Source: Ligula intestinalis
Lineage: Eukaryota > Platyhelminthes > Cestoda > Diphyllobothriidea > Diphyllobothriidae
Direction of reading: 5' to 3'
NCBI GenBank assembly: GCA_036362985.1
Contig: JAYGXS010000004.1
Coordinates: forward strand, 47,656,670 to 47,720,669
Length of the DNA stretch: 64,000 nt
The number at the start of each line of letters is the position of its first letter. The stretch's first letter is position 1. Position numbers and translations under genes: made by a program. The notes below the pieces were generated by a model. That model had not been told where the DNA came from, ran no database searches, and saw only the letters and a list, made by a program, of their open reading frames with translations. Positions 1 to 11,107 of this stretch are shown here, in pieces.

Positions 1-339
1 TGACAGCGCTACGCTGCCTTTCTGTACTGAGTATAACTCTTTGTGGGTGTACTTGTCCTGCATGTCACCGGACTGATGGCATTTAATTTGCTGCACGCGT
101 AGTGAAATACCATTGACTACGGCCGACCCGTCTGACAGGGGTCACTCTTTAGAAGAACCTGCCGTTAGCAAAAGACTTAAACTACGTAAATGACCCACCT
201 GTTGGTGCTAGTTGTTCTTTACGTGGTTCACACTGATAAGTCCATTCTTGGGGACTGCGTTAATGATTCCAATCCACCTGTATCTCGCCTTAAAGATGAA
301 TTACGAGCGGCAGCGATTGCGATGGTTACTTAATCAAGT

Positions 340-1355
340 ATTTTAATTTGCATTATAAAGTATCGTAGGAAACGATGAAAAACCATCCAGTGGATAATGT
401 CGTTCGACATCACCTGGTTATTCAACATTTCTGTGAATCTTGTTTACCATTTAACGTAGAACACTAGAAAAAAGCCATAAATGAAGGACATCCAGGAGGT
501 TTTATCTACTTTGACTTGACCAAGGCGTTTGATCACGTTCCCTATCGGCACCTCATTCGAAAGCTCTCTAACTTTATGATAACAGGAAATCTCCTGTATT
601 CGATTGAATATTTCCTTAGAGACCGCAGTCAAAAAATTACTGGAGGTGACTTCTGTTCAGAGTGGGCACCTCCTAGAAGTGGAGTTTCACAAGGGCAGTT
701 CTTGGGCCGCTCCTTTTTATCATCTACGTAAATGACATCGTGCGAGAAGTTAAATCTGACACATTACTCTTTGCAGATGATATCAAACTGAGGAGGGAGA
801 TAAAAGACGGAAGGGACTCCCAAAAAATACAAGAGGATATAGACCGGCTGTACTCTTGGACCAACATTTGGTTTATGAACTTAAACCCAAAAAAAGTAAA
901 GTATTGCAATGTTATCAGAAAGACACCGCAGAAATGCACTCTCGAGACAATATATCTTGGGTGACAAAATACTTGAAACCGTGAATGTGCAAAGAAACCT
1001 TGGTGTACTTGTTAAAGACGATCTAAGTGTCACCATACGGGGCTCCAAAGCTGGAGCGAAAGCAATGTCGGTCATGAGCGCCATAACAAGAACGTTTGTT
1101 TATCTGAATACAGATGTCTTCAGCCAAGTATCTGGAAATTTCATGCGGCCGCATCTGGAATATGCGCTACAGGCTGGGTGGCCTCGGCTTCAGAAAGACA
1201 GGAATTCTTGAATGTGACAACGAAGTTCTACTAAGGTCGTCCCTGAACTTAAACAGTTCACATAAGAACAACGTTTGACTGCTTTGAATCTCTTTCCCTT
1301 CCATTAAAGACAAGACAGAGGTTATCTTATAGCAAAGTTTCAGTTATAAAGGTGA
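340..1355 (+). mobile_element. CR1-like LINE (family A) reverse transcriptase relic
   Basis: This is a decayed reverse transcriptase of a CR1-type non-LTR retrotransposon. Palm motif A reads YFDLTKAFDHVP near 505-540, motif B (SGVSQG) follows near 680, and motif C reads LFADDIKL near 766-790. The thumb segment, with its RPHLEYALQAGW block, lies near 1,145-1,185. At least two frameshifts (about 730 and 960) and an internal stop near 470 break the frame, so no RT can be made. Upstream of motif A a degraded match to the family A segment ending in WTKA is readable from about 340. The same family recurs at 4.8, 7.2, 14.7, 37.8, 39.0, 42.3 and 57.3 kb. Confidence 0.85.
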
Positions 1356-1361
1356 ACTGAT

Positions 1362-1480
1362 CTCAGTCAAGTCAAGTCAATTTATTGAGGGAAATATAGG
1401 TAAACGCCTTTGGACTCCCTGTCGGTACACGTTAGTTAAGGAATGCATCGAAAATGCCGAACATTTCAAGAGGGTCGTTA
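1362..1480 (-). mobile_element. Nested 3' end of a family A LINE
   Basis: On the minus strand this reads as the family A LINE 3' terminus: a 'gggagtccaaaggcg' block, then 'tatttccctcaataaa', then a short repeated tail (TTGAC/TTGACT units). It interrupts a plus-strand LINE A relic, which resumes with its C-terminal coding part just downstream. It is therefore a severely 5'-truncated insertion into an older copy. The upper boundary is approximate. Confidence 0.6.
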
Positions 1481-1975
1481 TCGAACTTGTAGGTGACTAG
1501 TCGCTTGTTCCAAGTAATATAATCAGATGGGATGATATCTGGATGTCAAGTGGGAGGATCTCTTTCAAATGGCCCCAAGAAGGAACCCCAGAGGACATGA
1601 CTACCAGTTGAAGACGAAACCAAGCCGCAAAAACCAACGTTAATCCTTCTTCTCACAAAGGGTCATTCAATAGTGGAATTCCGTGCCACTGCGAATTCAC
1701 CCACAGTGCACGTGTTCAGGAGACGTCTGGATAATCATCTGTTAAAGCCCAATACTCACCTAACGTTAATGACTACAGTGAACATTTGTACGCTGCCATA
1801 ACGCAATCGCCTCACCTTTTCAACGATTCATATTTCCAAAATATTTGTATGCACCTTTGCACAATCAAAGCGATCTGTAGCAATTTTTGCATAGTTCATA
1901 CACTTTATGCATTCCTGTACCTTTTCAATGGAGTTCTTAGGGGCTTCGAAAGTTTATTCCAAAAATACTGACTGA
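1481..1975 (+). mobile_element. C-terminal part and 3' end of LINE A relic
   Basis: Translation near 1,580-1,735 gives a broken copy of the family A C-terminal block (RGH..QLKTK, FFSQRVI, WNSVP, VFRRRLDNHLL), with several stops. The 3' UTR follows and ends in the family block 'ggagttcttaggggcttcg' and a (ACTG)n/ACTGAT-like tail near 1,960. It continues the element at 340-1,355 after the nested minus-strand insertion. Confidence 0.65.
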
Positions 1976-4757
1976 CTGATATTTATAATCCATACTTTTT
2001 AATGAACTTATGAAGCAAATGCTTGGTTTTCGGCATCCACTGTCTGCATGACTGTGGGTAAACTAGACAACGCATTGCTGTAAACCCTACGAGAAAATTT
2101 TTTGAGTGCTGCCTTGTAAGAATCACTTCAAGGACTCCTACACATAGGTACAGTGGTAAATGACGCAGTTCTCTCCCCTTCCATATGCCGCAGTCACTGA
2201 ACGGTCTAGCACGTTGCCAAAGTTCACGTGACAGGTACGCATTAAGGGCTTTCGGCAGGAGTGACCTAAGAGGTCTTTTTTTGCTTTCGACTTATGACAA
2301 TAACCTACATTTATATTTTGAGTAACCTGACTTTTCCTGTTTTTCGTTAAATTCCGCCAATTAAAGGTCGAATTTCCATCAACTGGCATCCATTCCCTGA
2401 GCAACAGGGGTTTATGTTGCCAGATTTGTATTCTACTTTATATATTGAAACAAATATAATCGTATTTTATTCAATATTTTTTGATCGCTTCCGCCACAAT
2501 TAAATATTAATTTACGTTCGCTTGCCAAAAATTAAATGGTTGACCTCAAATTACATTAGGCGGTTAGGTGGGGGGATAGATATTTAGAGGACCCTACAAT
2601 TCAGTTTTGCCTGGCGTTGAATCTATCACTTAGTATACTAATGGCTTCACTTGACAACTTAAAAGGCTGTCATTTTGGTCACTTAGGCCACAAATTCAAT
2701 ATTCTACATATACTACCCAGATAAACAAAATAACGGGGATCAAAAGGGAAATAACTTGTAATTCCTACATTAAAGGCAAGAAGCCGTGAATTCCCAATAG
2801 GATGGCAGTCACCGGTATTGCAGAAGAAATGTTCATCATGTCTCAGACGCTCACTCACTCACCTAATCTTTATGTACACCATTCGGGAAACGTCCCTAAC
2901 AGCCATAATGTGTATTTGCATTACTAACTCATTTACTAAAATCGCTAACTAGAGCAATCCATCTTATATTTATGAGACAAAACTGCAGCGTACTGCCAAT
3001 TTATTCGACATTCATACCATCCCTAGCCTATTAAATTGCAATTAATGTAGAGCTTGCCATAGCCGGAGACGGGGGCAAGCTAAACTGCCTTGCCTTCCAT
3101 ACACGGTTTGTTCTGTCCCACCTTACTTTCAGGGCCTCACACCCATAACTTGAGTTTCCTGGATTGCTTGCAGAAACGCATCCTTTGGCATTGTTCTCAG
3201 TTGCGGCCAGCTGTGGAACGCCACCGTTTAGAGCAGAGCGCAATCGAGGTGATGCAACGTACTTTGATATTCCCAGGGCGCGCTGATAGCATTATCTTCA
3301 ACGAATTTCTCTAGATACACTATCAACTTTTTGACATTTACAGAAAACGGTGACATGGGAAAGTTTATCATAACGATCAACCCCTTATCTCGTTTAATAC
3401 TAATCATCGCTTATAATTCCCAACCGCTTGCTTCATTTTTCCACTGTTGAACGTTTTAATTCAAAATTATTCCTATTTGTGAACGCTTTAACTATCTGTC
3501 TAGTGCTATACGGCAAGTACGCGTAGGGAGGTAAGACGTAGGCATATTGAAGTTTGAAAAAGTGCTTTATATATCATCAAAAAATATGTAAATGCGCGCA
3601 ATGCATTTTGTTATTTCGGATCGATAAAAAGGCATTGTTAACGTGTCCCGGTCAGCGGTGGAAGAAGGCGTAATGCGATCTACAGATGAAAAGTGATAAG
3701 CAAGTTCGTATGTGTCGTGCAGTGAGCACGTTGAGTGCATTATCAGACGACCTTTAAAGTTGCATAGTTATGGCCAACTCGAGGTCCGCGAACGTAGTCT
3801 TCCCCTCCGCATTCCAGACTATGAATATCTGTATTATGTAGCTAAGTGATTGACACCAGGATACGTATTTTTAAATAATCCATAGGGGACAGACACGGAG
3901 AGACCATCTTTCATTTTCCCGCCAATAAAATTGAAACGAAGACTCATATTATCTGGTAAAAAAAGGCATAATAAACGCACTTGACAAGTAGTCTAGAGTT
4001 TTATCTCCGAGCCCTCACATATATAAGACCTACACCAATTTGCAAGGAAAAGTGTTGTGACCTACTATTTCAGTGCGCCTTTCGGGTCTCTGCAACCGGT
4101 CGCTTAGGTCCTTGAATTCACCAAGTGTGGTCATGTTTCAGTAAAAACTGAAAGAGCGTAAGCCAACGCGTATGCACTGCGACCAGAAAAATGAGGCCTC
4201 TCTTGGGTGGGCGCCCAATGGATGTAAGCGATGTAATATTCGTACAGCAGCAGCGAGGGTACAGTGTACGGTGCAGCTGATAACTGTCTGTAGCAAACAT
4301 GCACATCAGCAGCAAGATTTGTCCTGCTCGGCGGTCGGAGGGAAAACTAAACGTGTAGACAAATAAATGACTGGATGGCTTGGACTGCGGCCAAGATCGT
4401 AAATGGAAGACATACCAAAGGTTTAAGCATGGTGGACGAACCCTGGAAGATACATAGCTCTAGTGGATGCGCAAACAGGCAACTGTATGTTTAGCAGGCA
4501 AATAATGGAACAATGATAACATTTAAACGGGTGGTGGAGCCGGTGACAGACGAAAGAATGGATGTCCGTCTACAACATGCGAGCGGTCTGCCGTCCACAA
4601 GTATCGCACCCGTGAGCCTTAGAAGGGACACATGCGGCAGAGTTCAAAGAAAACACTGATAGGGCATAACTGAACGCCGATGCACACAAACACCACTCCT
4701 CCCGGTCCTCGGGAAGAAGGAGAAGGTTAGCACTAGGGAGGATGTTAGAACAGAGGA
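1976..4757. other. Non-genic stretch
   Basis: I see no recognisable gene here. Open frames are short, carry no family motif and show no convincing splice sites. Stretches around 2,400-2,560 and 3,380-3,600 are AT-rich. The 3,030-3,320 and 4,100-4,700 segments are more GC-rich and could be old repeats, but I could not assign them. Confidence 0.5.
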
Positions 4758-7200
4758 GAAGTCACTTTAAGTCACTTTATTAAGTGAAGAAGTCTTTCGA
4801 CCTTGACGTCCCTATTCATAACCAAAATCGCATAATAGGTCCACCGTAACAATAGTACATAATACAAATGTACAAATGTAGGCTTAACATCAGCGATAAG
4901 TGTGAGCCAGTTGCAAGGTGCTGCTACTGACACTTTGTTCATTATATCTGCCACAGTTTCTCAGCAAATGAGAATCAAGTTTGTGTTGAAAAATGTCAAC
5001 AGTATCTGAGAGGACCACATCTTCCGGGAGTTCGTTCCACGCTCCAATGACCCTCTAGGAGAAGGCAATTTGTCGAACGTCGATACGGGCTGGTTTCCTC
5101 TGTAGTTTAAAAGGATTACCTCGCAGATGGTCAGTCCGAGCCAATTCGAAGAAATCATCGAAATCTAGGGTGCAGTCTTGGCCTCTAACAATTCGGTAGG
5201 TTTGTATGAGGTCCCCGCGGAGTTGCCTATAATTGAGAGGGAAAAGATCAAGTTCGGTCAGCCTGTCTTCATAAGGCAGATGACCAAGATTCTTGACCAT
5301 CTTCGTAGCCCTCGCCTGCACTCGTTCCAGGTGCAGGTAATCCTTCTTGAACCATGATGCCAGGCCTGGACAGCATACTCCAAGTTGAACCGAACAAAGG
5401 CTCCGTAAGTTTTCCTGTAGAGCTCCTTGCCAATGTTGACGAATCCCCGCTTATCGTAAACAGCACCTGTGTCGCGCGTTTAGCTGTCTTTACACACTGA
5501 GTAGATGGTTTAAGTGAGGAATGTATAAGAACACAGAGGTCCTTTTGTTCGTTCACATTTGAAAGCGGGTGCCCATCGAGAAGGTATTGGAAGGAATCGT
5601 TATCCTCATCAGTCCCTCTATTACGGAGTTTTAAAACCACACACTTACTAATGTTGAATTTGAAGAGCCAACGAGCAGACCAGCAGCTAAGTCGATTGAG
5701 ACTCTCTTGAAGCGCTTTCCTATCGGCGTCAGATCTGATGGCTCTCCAGAGTTTGACGTCGTCTGCAAGCATGATAGCCCTGCAACCCAGGTCGTTGACA
5801 CAGTCGTTGATATAGAGAAGGAAGAACAGTGTCCCTAAGACAGAGCCTTGGGGGACGCCACTCAGAACAGATGTAGTGTTTGACTTTGAGTCACCGATGC
5901 ACAGAGTTTGCGATCGCCCTGTGAGAAAATCCGTGATCCATGCCAGCAGGTTTCCTCTTATGCCCATTTCTGACAATTTATACATTAGACGCTTATGTGG
6001 GACGCTGTCGAATGCCTTCTTGAAGTACGTATAGATGACGTCAACCTTAACATCTTCATCTAGTGCGCGAGTCCACTGCTCAGTGGAGAGTAGAAGGCTG
6101 GAAAGGCAAGAATGGTTCTTTCTGAAGCCGTGTTGGAGCCCTGACAGTAGGTTGTTCTCCTCCAAGAACTCCATTGTCGTCTTCTTAATTATCGTTGCCA
6201 TCACCTTACAGCAAATGCAAGTTAGGCTGACGGGCCGGTAATTGTTGACCTTCGTTCGGGCTCCGCCCTTGTATATCGGGTAAATATTTGCCATTTTCCA
6301 TTCAGATGGCAGTTTTCCTAGTTCAAATGAAGAACGAAAGATATGTGCTAGGGGCTCTGCGAGTTCACTTGCCAATTCTTTCAAGAACTTGGCTGGTATA
6401 TTGTCTGGACCGGATGACTTTGCTTCTTTGAGGCTCTGCAGCTCACTCTCAACTACAGATGTTGGAAATAGTAGAGAATGAACTGCTGGACCGGCGTTTA
6501 CAACAGCACTGTTGGCATTATCAAAATGAAGCTTGGTTTCCCTAGTGAATACCGAGGCAAAGAACCGACTACAGTACTCGGCTTTCTCGTCACTCTCAAT
6601 GACTTCTCCGCCATCATCATTCTTAAGTGCTGCGACAGGATCCTTGTTTTTTAATCTACTGTTAATATAGCGGAATAGAATTTTGGGCTTTTCTTCGGCC
6701 TTTTGGAGGATTCTTGATTCATAGTTTTTCCTGGCCTGGCGAATTGATTTTTTTACTGCATTTCTTTGGCGTCGGAATTCCTCGAGGTGTACTGGCAACC
6801 CAGTTTTCCTGAATAACTTCCATTTCCTATTCTTCTTCTTCAGTTGCCTGTTAAGGTCTCTCATCAACCAGACAGGACGACTAGTCGTCTTGTGTACCTT
6901 GACCGGACTGAAGCGCTTAAGCAGATCTAATGCAACCCTCTTGAGTGATCTCCAATCCTCCTCCGGATCCCCCTTGAGTAGGCAGTCCCAATTCACAGTC
7001 GATAATGCATTCTTCATTGAATTGAAATCTGCCTTCCATATGTTTGGCTGGTCCTCGTTTTCCTCAGCCGTTGAGTATGGAGTGAGTAATCCCACATTAG
7101 CGTCGTATGATCACTCTTACCTGTGATGTCCGTCCTGTATCTTGTCAAACGAGCTTTATGTGCCTTTGATAAAGACTGCTTCGCTTAGGTCTTTGACACG
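4758..7200 (-). mobile_element. CR1-like LINE (family A), 5'-truncated, with dead RT
   Basis: A 2.4-kb minus-strand copy. A long open frame at 7,095-5,269 covers the linker after the endonuclease, the RT fingers and palm, and most of the thumb. An SDH motif typical of the end of an EEP endonuclease is readable near 7,100-7,120, so truncation lies inside the endonuclease. Motif B is SGVPQGSVLG and motif C is LADDVKLW. Motif A reads YTYFKKAFDSVPH, so the metal-binding Asp expected in IDFKKAFD is Tyr. A frameshift near 5,390 moves the C-terminus to the frame at 5,321-5,055, followed by a stop and then the RVIGAWNELPEDVVLSD block. The 3' end at 4,758-4,815 carries the family 'aataaagtgacttaaagtgac' tail. 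Confidence 0.9.
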
Positions 7201-7570
7201 TTTGGGCGACCAAAACTTGAGTTTACTATTCAAAAATGGAGACCCTGGAGACAGATTCCCTCGAGAAGTTTCAAAGGCTTACAGCTAAACTGGTGACTGG
7301 ACAGGGTTCATTACCCTATGAAACACGCTTAGCTAATCTCAACCTGTTTCCTTTAAGTTACAGGCAAATACGCGGTGATACGATACAAATATTTTGTATC
7401 ATGCGCGGTCGGGACTGCTGTCTTCTACCTGATGACTTCTTCGAGTTAGTGACAACTACGAACTTAAGAGGTCATCCATTCAAAGAACTTTTATCAGGGG
7501 CCAAACTAGACGCACGAAAGTTCTTCTTTTGCATCCAGCAGTTACGCGTACGCCAAAACAAGTGATAACA
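7201..7570 (+). mobile_element. LINE A C-terminal fragment, opposite orientation
   Basis: Translation starts inside the thumb (RPKLEFTIQKWRPW) and continues through EKFQRLTAKLVTGQG, LPYETRLANLNLFPLSYRQ, RGD..QIF.IMRGRD and NLRGHPFK. It lacks the upstream RT palm. It abuts the truncated 5' end of the minus-strand LINE A at about 7,200, giving a head-to-head junction of two copies. Confidence 0.8.
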
Positions 7571-7729
7571 AGTATCAAGGTGGTACGGTACTATTAAGAG
7601 AAAATAGTAAAAAATAAATGCACAAACCTTTACAATAGATATTCCACGTCAAGAGCAGAAAAATTCGTCAAAGTGGTATAGGTCCGGTTTTATAGGATCC
7701 CAGGAGTCAGTTCCTGCGGGCTCCCATTT
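7571..7729. other. Spacer between LINE fragment and LTR
   Basis: AT-rich spacer. It may contain the decayed 3' UTR of the preceding LINE fragment; I see nothing else. Confidence 0.4.
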
Positions 7730-8152
7730 GTCTGAATGCACTAGTCCAAGGGTGGGGAGGGTGGACAGACGCGAACAGAGACAGTGTTTTGTCGGCAAGG
7801 GAGGGGGAACGGACGGGAACAGAGACAAAGTTTTGTTGGCAAAGGGGGGGGGGCTGCAAGTGCTTGACAGGCAGTTGTGGTGGGGTGACTTGATGAGTGG
7901 GTCTTGGAGCAGCCGCGGGCACTGGGTCAAAAGGGGGGAACAGACGCTTGGGTCAACACCGACGTCAAGCTGGTCGTAATGTGAGAGTGTCAACAAAGGG
8001 CCGAGACCGGGGGAGGGCAGTATTCAGTCATGGGTACACAGCATTTCAGGGGGAAAGTGGTAGCCTTGAGAAGCCGATAAACAATCATTTTGGACGGGAG
8101 TCTTGTAGGAGAAAAGTTGTGGAGAATTTCAAACTTGTTCAGCCGGAAATAA
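7730..8152 (-). repeat. 423-bp long direct repeat (LTR, downstream copy)
   Basis: This block is repeated in the same orientation at 10,686-11,107 with about ten differences over 423 bp, counted by eye. Both copies run from 'gtctgaatgcac' to 'ggaaataa'. Each contains a degenerate 45-bp tandem duplication (two gaacagagaca units, each followed by a G-rich run). The pair flanks a region with gag-like minus-strand ORFs, so I read it as the 3' LTR of a minus-strand LTR element. Clean TG...CA ends and a target duplication were not found. Confidence 0.7.
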
Positions 8153-8538
8153 TCCCGCCTGCCGATTCTCCACATACCATCAACGTCGGCTCTGTTAATT
8201 TTCCTACACTAAGCTCATGCAAAGGACATAGGTGGTCGCTAGTGGAAATAGTTTATATCTACTCGTGACACTAGCACCATGTCTCCTACTTCCCTGTTTA
8301 TTGTCTACTCTCTAGTAAACAAATCTTACGCACATTTCTTTTCACAGCGCCGCCCGCCGTTTTCAAGTTAATCTCCCTATCTTATTCTCTCACACTATCT
8401 CTCAAACTCTCTTTCACTTTCACATTGTTTTTTTTATCCTGTCTCTCTCTTGCCAATAACTCTTATGGCCACATCGCGTACTTTCGGTTATCGAGACGCT
8501 CCAAACCCCTGAGTACCGCGTTTTAATGTGAGAAGGTA

Positions 8539-9087
8539 TCATTTTGGCCAGTGACGCCAAAGGACACCTGACAAATAACATGCTTGCTTCAGGTTCACGT
8601 AATATTGCTTATTAAACTCGTCATTGTAAGGCAGCCCCCAGTCATCTCGCTTAGATACCAACCTCTTCGATGTAAGTGGTTTTATTCGAGCTTCTTCAAC
8701 CTGGGCTTGCTTCAACGATTGTTTTGCACTGGCTCCCCGACACAAAGACCAGTCTCGCTTCTGTACAGACTGGAGAGTGTTCCAAAAATATCGAGCTGGA
8801 CTAAGGATGGACTTGCTCATGTCCCAGTGGATATCAATATCTTTTTCGGCTCTAGCAAGTGATCTGATCGGTGCGATATTATTGGCCTCCCTTTTATGCA
8901 CAGAGGATGGTCGCGCAATAGCCAGTGCACATGCATTATCTAACGAGTGGCTCTCGGTCGTTGCCGAAGTGTCTGAGAACTGGGAGTCGTACAACGGTTT
9001 AATGTGTCCCGTCCCATCACTCTCCCTGCTGTCAACAAGGTGATCGACAGCGTGCTGCAATATTCTGTCACATGCATATTCGAGCAA
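8539..9087 (-). pseudogene. ORF inside LTR element, function not recognised
   Basis: A 182-codon open frame, open upstream to about 9,135; its nominal first codon is TTG, not ATG. The translation is polar, with no RT, integrase, protease or zinc-knuckle motif that I recognise. It lies between the two 423-bp LTR-like repeats on the same strand as the gag-like ORF, so it is probably part of the same element's coding region, shifted out of frame. The non-retroviral alternative, an exon of a host gene, cannot be excluded. Confidence 0.35.
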
Positions 9088-9384
9088 TGTTTCTGCGGCA
9101 AATGGTCTTCCTGCTTTATTCAGGCGCTGGTCTTTTACCTAAAGAGCCTTCCCGATAGCAGTTTCCATGGGTGTGCCGATCTCACAATCGGTGAGCCCGT
9201 CCTCGCTTAGTCCGTTCAAGTGTGACCACGCAGATGTCAATTTCGTGGGGAATTGTTCCACACACTATGCTGAGTCTTCAACTGCTAAAGCCTTTTCAAT
9301 TTCAACTGGCTCAGGCTCAGCCAATACACCAGTGGGAACAGGGGATGAAAGTTGAGAACCCGTAACAGTCTGTTGAGGTAAGTC

Positions 9385-9615
9385 CTAACGAAGGGCAAAA
9401 TCAGAACTGCCGTTCAAATCGGCGGAGTAATCGTGACCCGAACGCAACTTCGTGTCAGCAATGCACACGTGCGCAGAATTAGCCGAAGTCAAAGAAATAC
9501 TAGGTAGCTCACTAGAAACGAATGTACGGGTAGGCAACGAAAACACGGGAGCATGAAAAACAATCTCGGGAGCATCGCCAAAAAACTCTGTCGACCCTGA
9601 TTTGCCCATGTTCAC
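9385..9615 (-). pseudogene. Short ORF inside LTR element
   Basis: A 76-codon frame with no recognised domain. It follows the gag-like frame after an 18-bp gap on the same strand and is probably its frameshifted continuation. Confidence 0.3.
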
Positions 9616-9633
9616 ATGATACAGTGGACCCTT

Positions 9634-10340
9634 TTACTTAAATCCATGCATTTTGCCAATGTCGCCACACTCGAAACCGAAATCCCCATCCAAAGTCGGG
9701 TCTGCGTGCAAGTCATTATCTGCAGACGGCAGTTCCCCGTCACCTGACCCATATAAATTCTCATGTACCTGAGGCATCTCCACTTTCGCACGTAGGCCCT
9801 TCATTTTGGCGCTCGCGAGATTCGCTTCACTCTTGGCATCAAGGATCAAAAGTTCTAGGACCGCTTCATGATCATCTGACTCCGCTTCGCGTTTATCTAG
9901 ATCAGTTACCTGTCTATGTATCGCCACTAAGCACCTATGTAGCTCCACATCACACTGCGGGCCCTTCGTGTTTAATCTAGTGAATTCCGCTTTAAGCTCG
10001 AAATAAATACTAAAAAGTTCGTTCGCTTCGCGTCTACCTATCTCTATTCCGCATCTAGCAGATTTTGCATGAAGCTGAGCAATTCTTAAGGCCTTTAAGG
10101 TTTTCTTATTCTTAAAACTTAAAATGCTACAATAGCTTGACTTACCAGAGCCGCCGTGGAGGTTCGAGGGCTTGGCTTCTCCTTCACCAGATTTATTGTT
10201 TTCGCCTTCGTGAGCATTTGTTCCAAATGTGCTTGTCTCTTGGATTGCCAATCACGCAAACCTTGCAGTTCTTGAGAACTGCCAATCTTGTCAACGTACC
10301 CTGTATCCTGTTCAGCACCATCGATCCGGCAGTTCCGCAT
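9634..10340 (-). pseudogene. Gag-like ORF of an LTR retrotransposon (possibly Pao/BEL)
   Basis: An ATG at 10,340 opens a frame running to about 10,145. A second frame then continues to 9,634. The combined region is strongly helical and charged (KKTLKALRIAQLHAKSARCG, REANELFSIYFELKAEFTRL, HRQVTDLDKREAE, LDAKSEANLASAKMKGL). Its pattern resembles the N-terminal helical part of Pao/BEL Gag proteins. I see no CCHC knuckle. The frame change sits at a perfect-looking GTAAGT donor motif (about 10,145), so an intron is an alternative to a frameshift. Position between two LTR-like repeats supports Gag; the clade is an inference. Confidence 0.45.
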
Positions 10341-10680
10341 CTGTGTTTAAGTACTGTCAAATACTTTAAATCTAGACAAATGCGAAACTCCTGTTGAGCA
10401 CTAGTTTGTCAGGCCAAATACTCGTATCGATGGTGAGTACTGGTTTATCAGGCCAAATACCCAGGTAGCACGGCCAATCCGTGTTAAGTACTGACGATCT
10501 GTCAGTTCCGCACCTGCGTTTAAGTACTGACGAGTACTGTCAATCCAGCCAGGTGCGCGATTCCTTGTTCAGCACGATTGATCCGGCAGTTTCGCAGATG
10601 TGTTTTAAGCACTGGCAAGTACTTTCAATCCAGATGAATGCGAGACTCCTTGTTAGCAAGGCAAAACCTTGTTAAGTACT
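10298..10680. repeat. Degenerate ~90-105-bp tandem repeats in LTR-element leader
   Basis: Three to four diverged units share the order 'cgatccggcagttccgca', 'tgtttaagtactg', '(a)agtactgtcaatcca', 'atgcgaaactccttgtt(c)agca'. They fill the space between the upstream LTR and the gag-like ATG, i.e. the expected 5' leader of a minus-strand element. Confidence 0.6.
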
Positions 10681-10685
10681 GTTTC

Positions 10686-11107
10686 GTCTGAATGCACTAG
10701 TCCTGGGTGGGGAGGGTGGACAGACGCGAACAGAGACAGTGTTTTGTCGGCAAGGGAGGGGGAACGGACGGGAACAGAGACAAAGTTTTGTTGGCAAAGG
10801 GGGGGGGCTGCAAGTGCTTGACAGGCAGTTGTGGTGGGGTGACTTGACGAGTGGGTCTTGGAGCAGCCGCGGGCACTGGGTCAAAAGGGGGGAACAGACG
10901 CTTGGGTCAACACCGACGTCAAGCTGGTCGTAATGTGAGAGTGTCAACAAAGGGCCGAGACCGGGGGAGGGCAGTATTCAGTCATGGGTACACAGCATTT
11001 CAGGGGGGAAGTGGAAGCCTTGGGAAGCCGATAAACAATCATTTTTGGACGGGAGTCTCGTAGGAGAAAAGTTGTGGAGAATTTCAAACTTGTTCAGCCG
11101 GAAATAA
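10686..11107 (-). repeat. Long direct repeat (LTR, upstream copy)
   Basis: Partner of the repeat at 7,730-8,152, about 97-98% identical by eye. In minus orientation it begins TGTTATTTCC and ends near GTGCATTCA. Low divergence suggests a fairly recent insertion. Confidence 0.7.

Noticed and set aside
7649..8268. ORFs of 71-123 codons in the 423-bp repeat
   Set aside because: The same frames recur in the second LTR-like copy and are low-complexity, driven by G-rich sequence.
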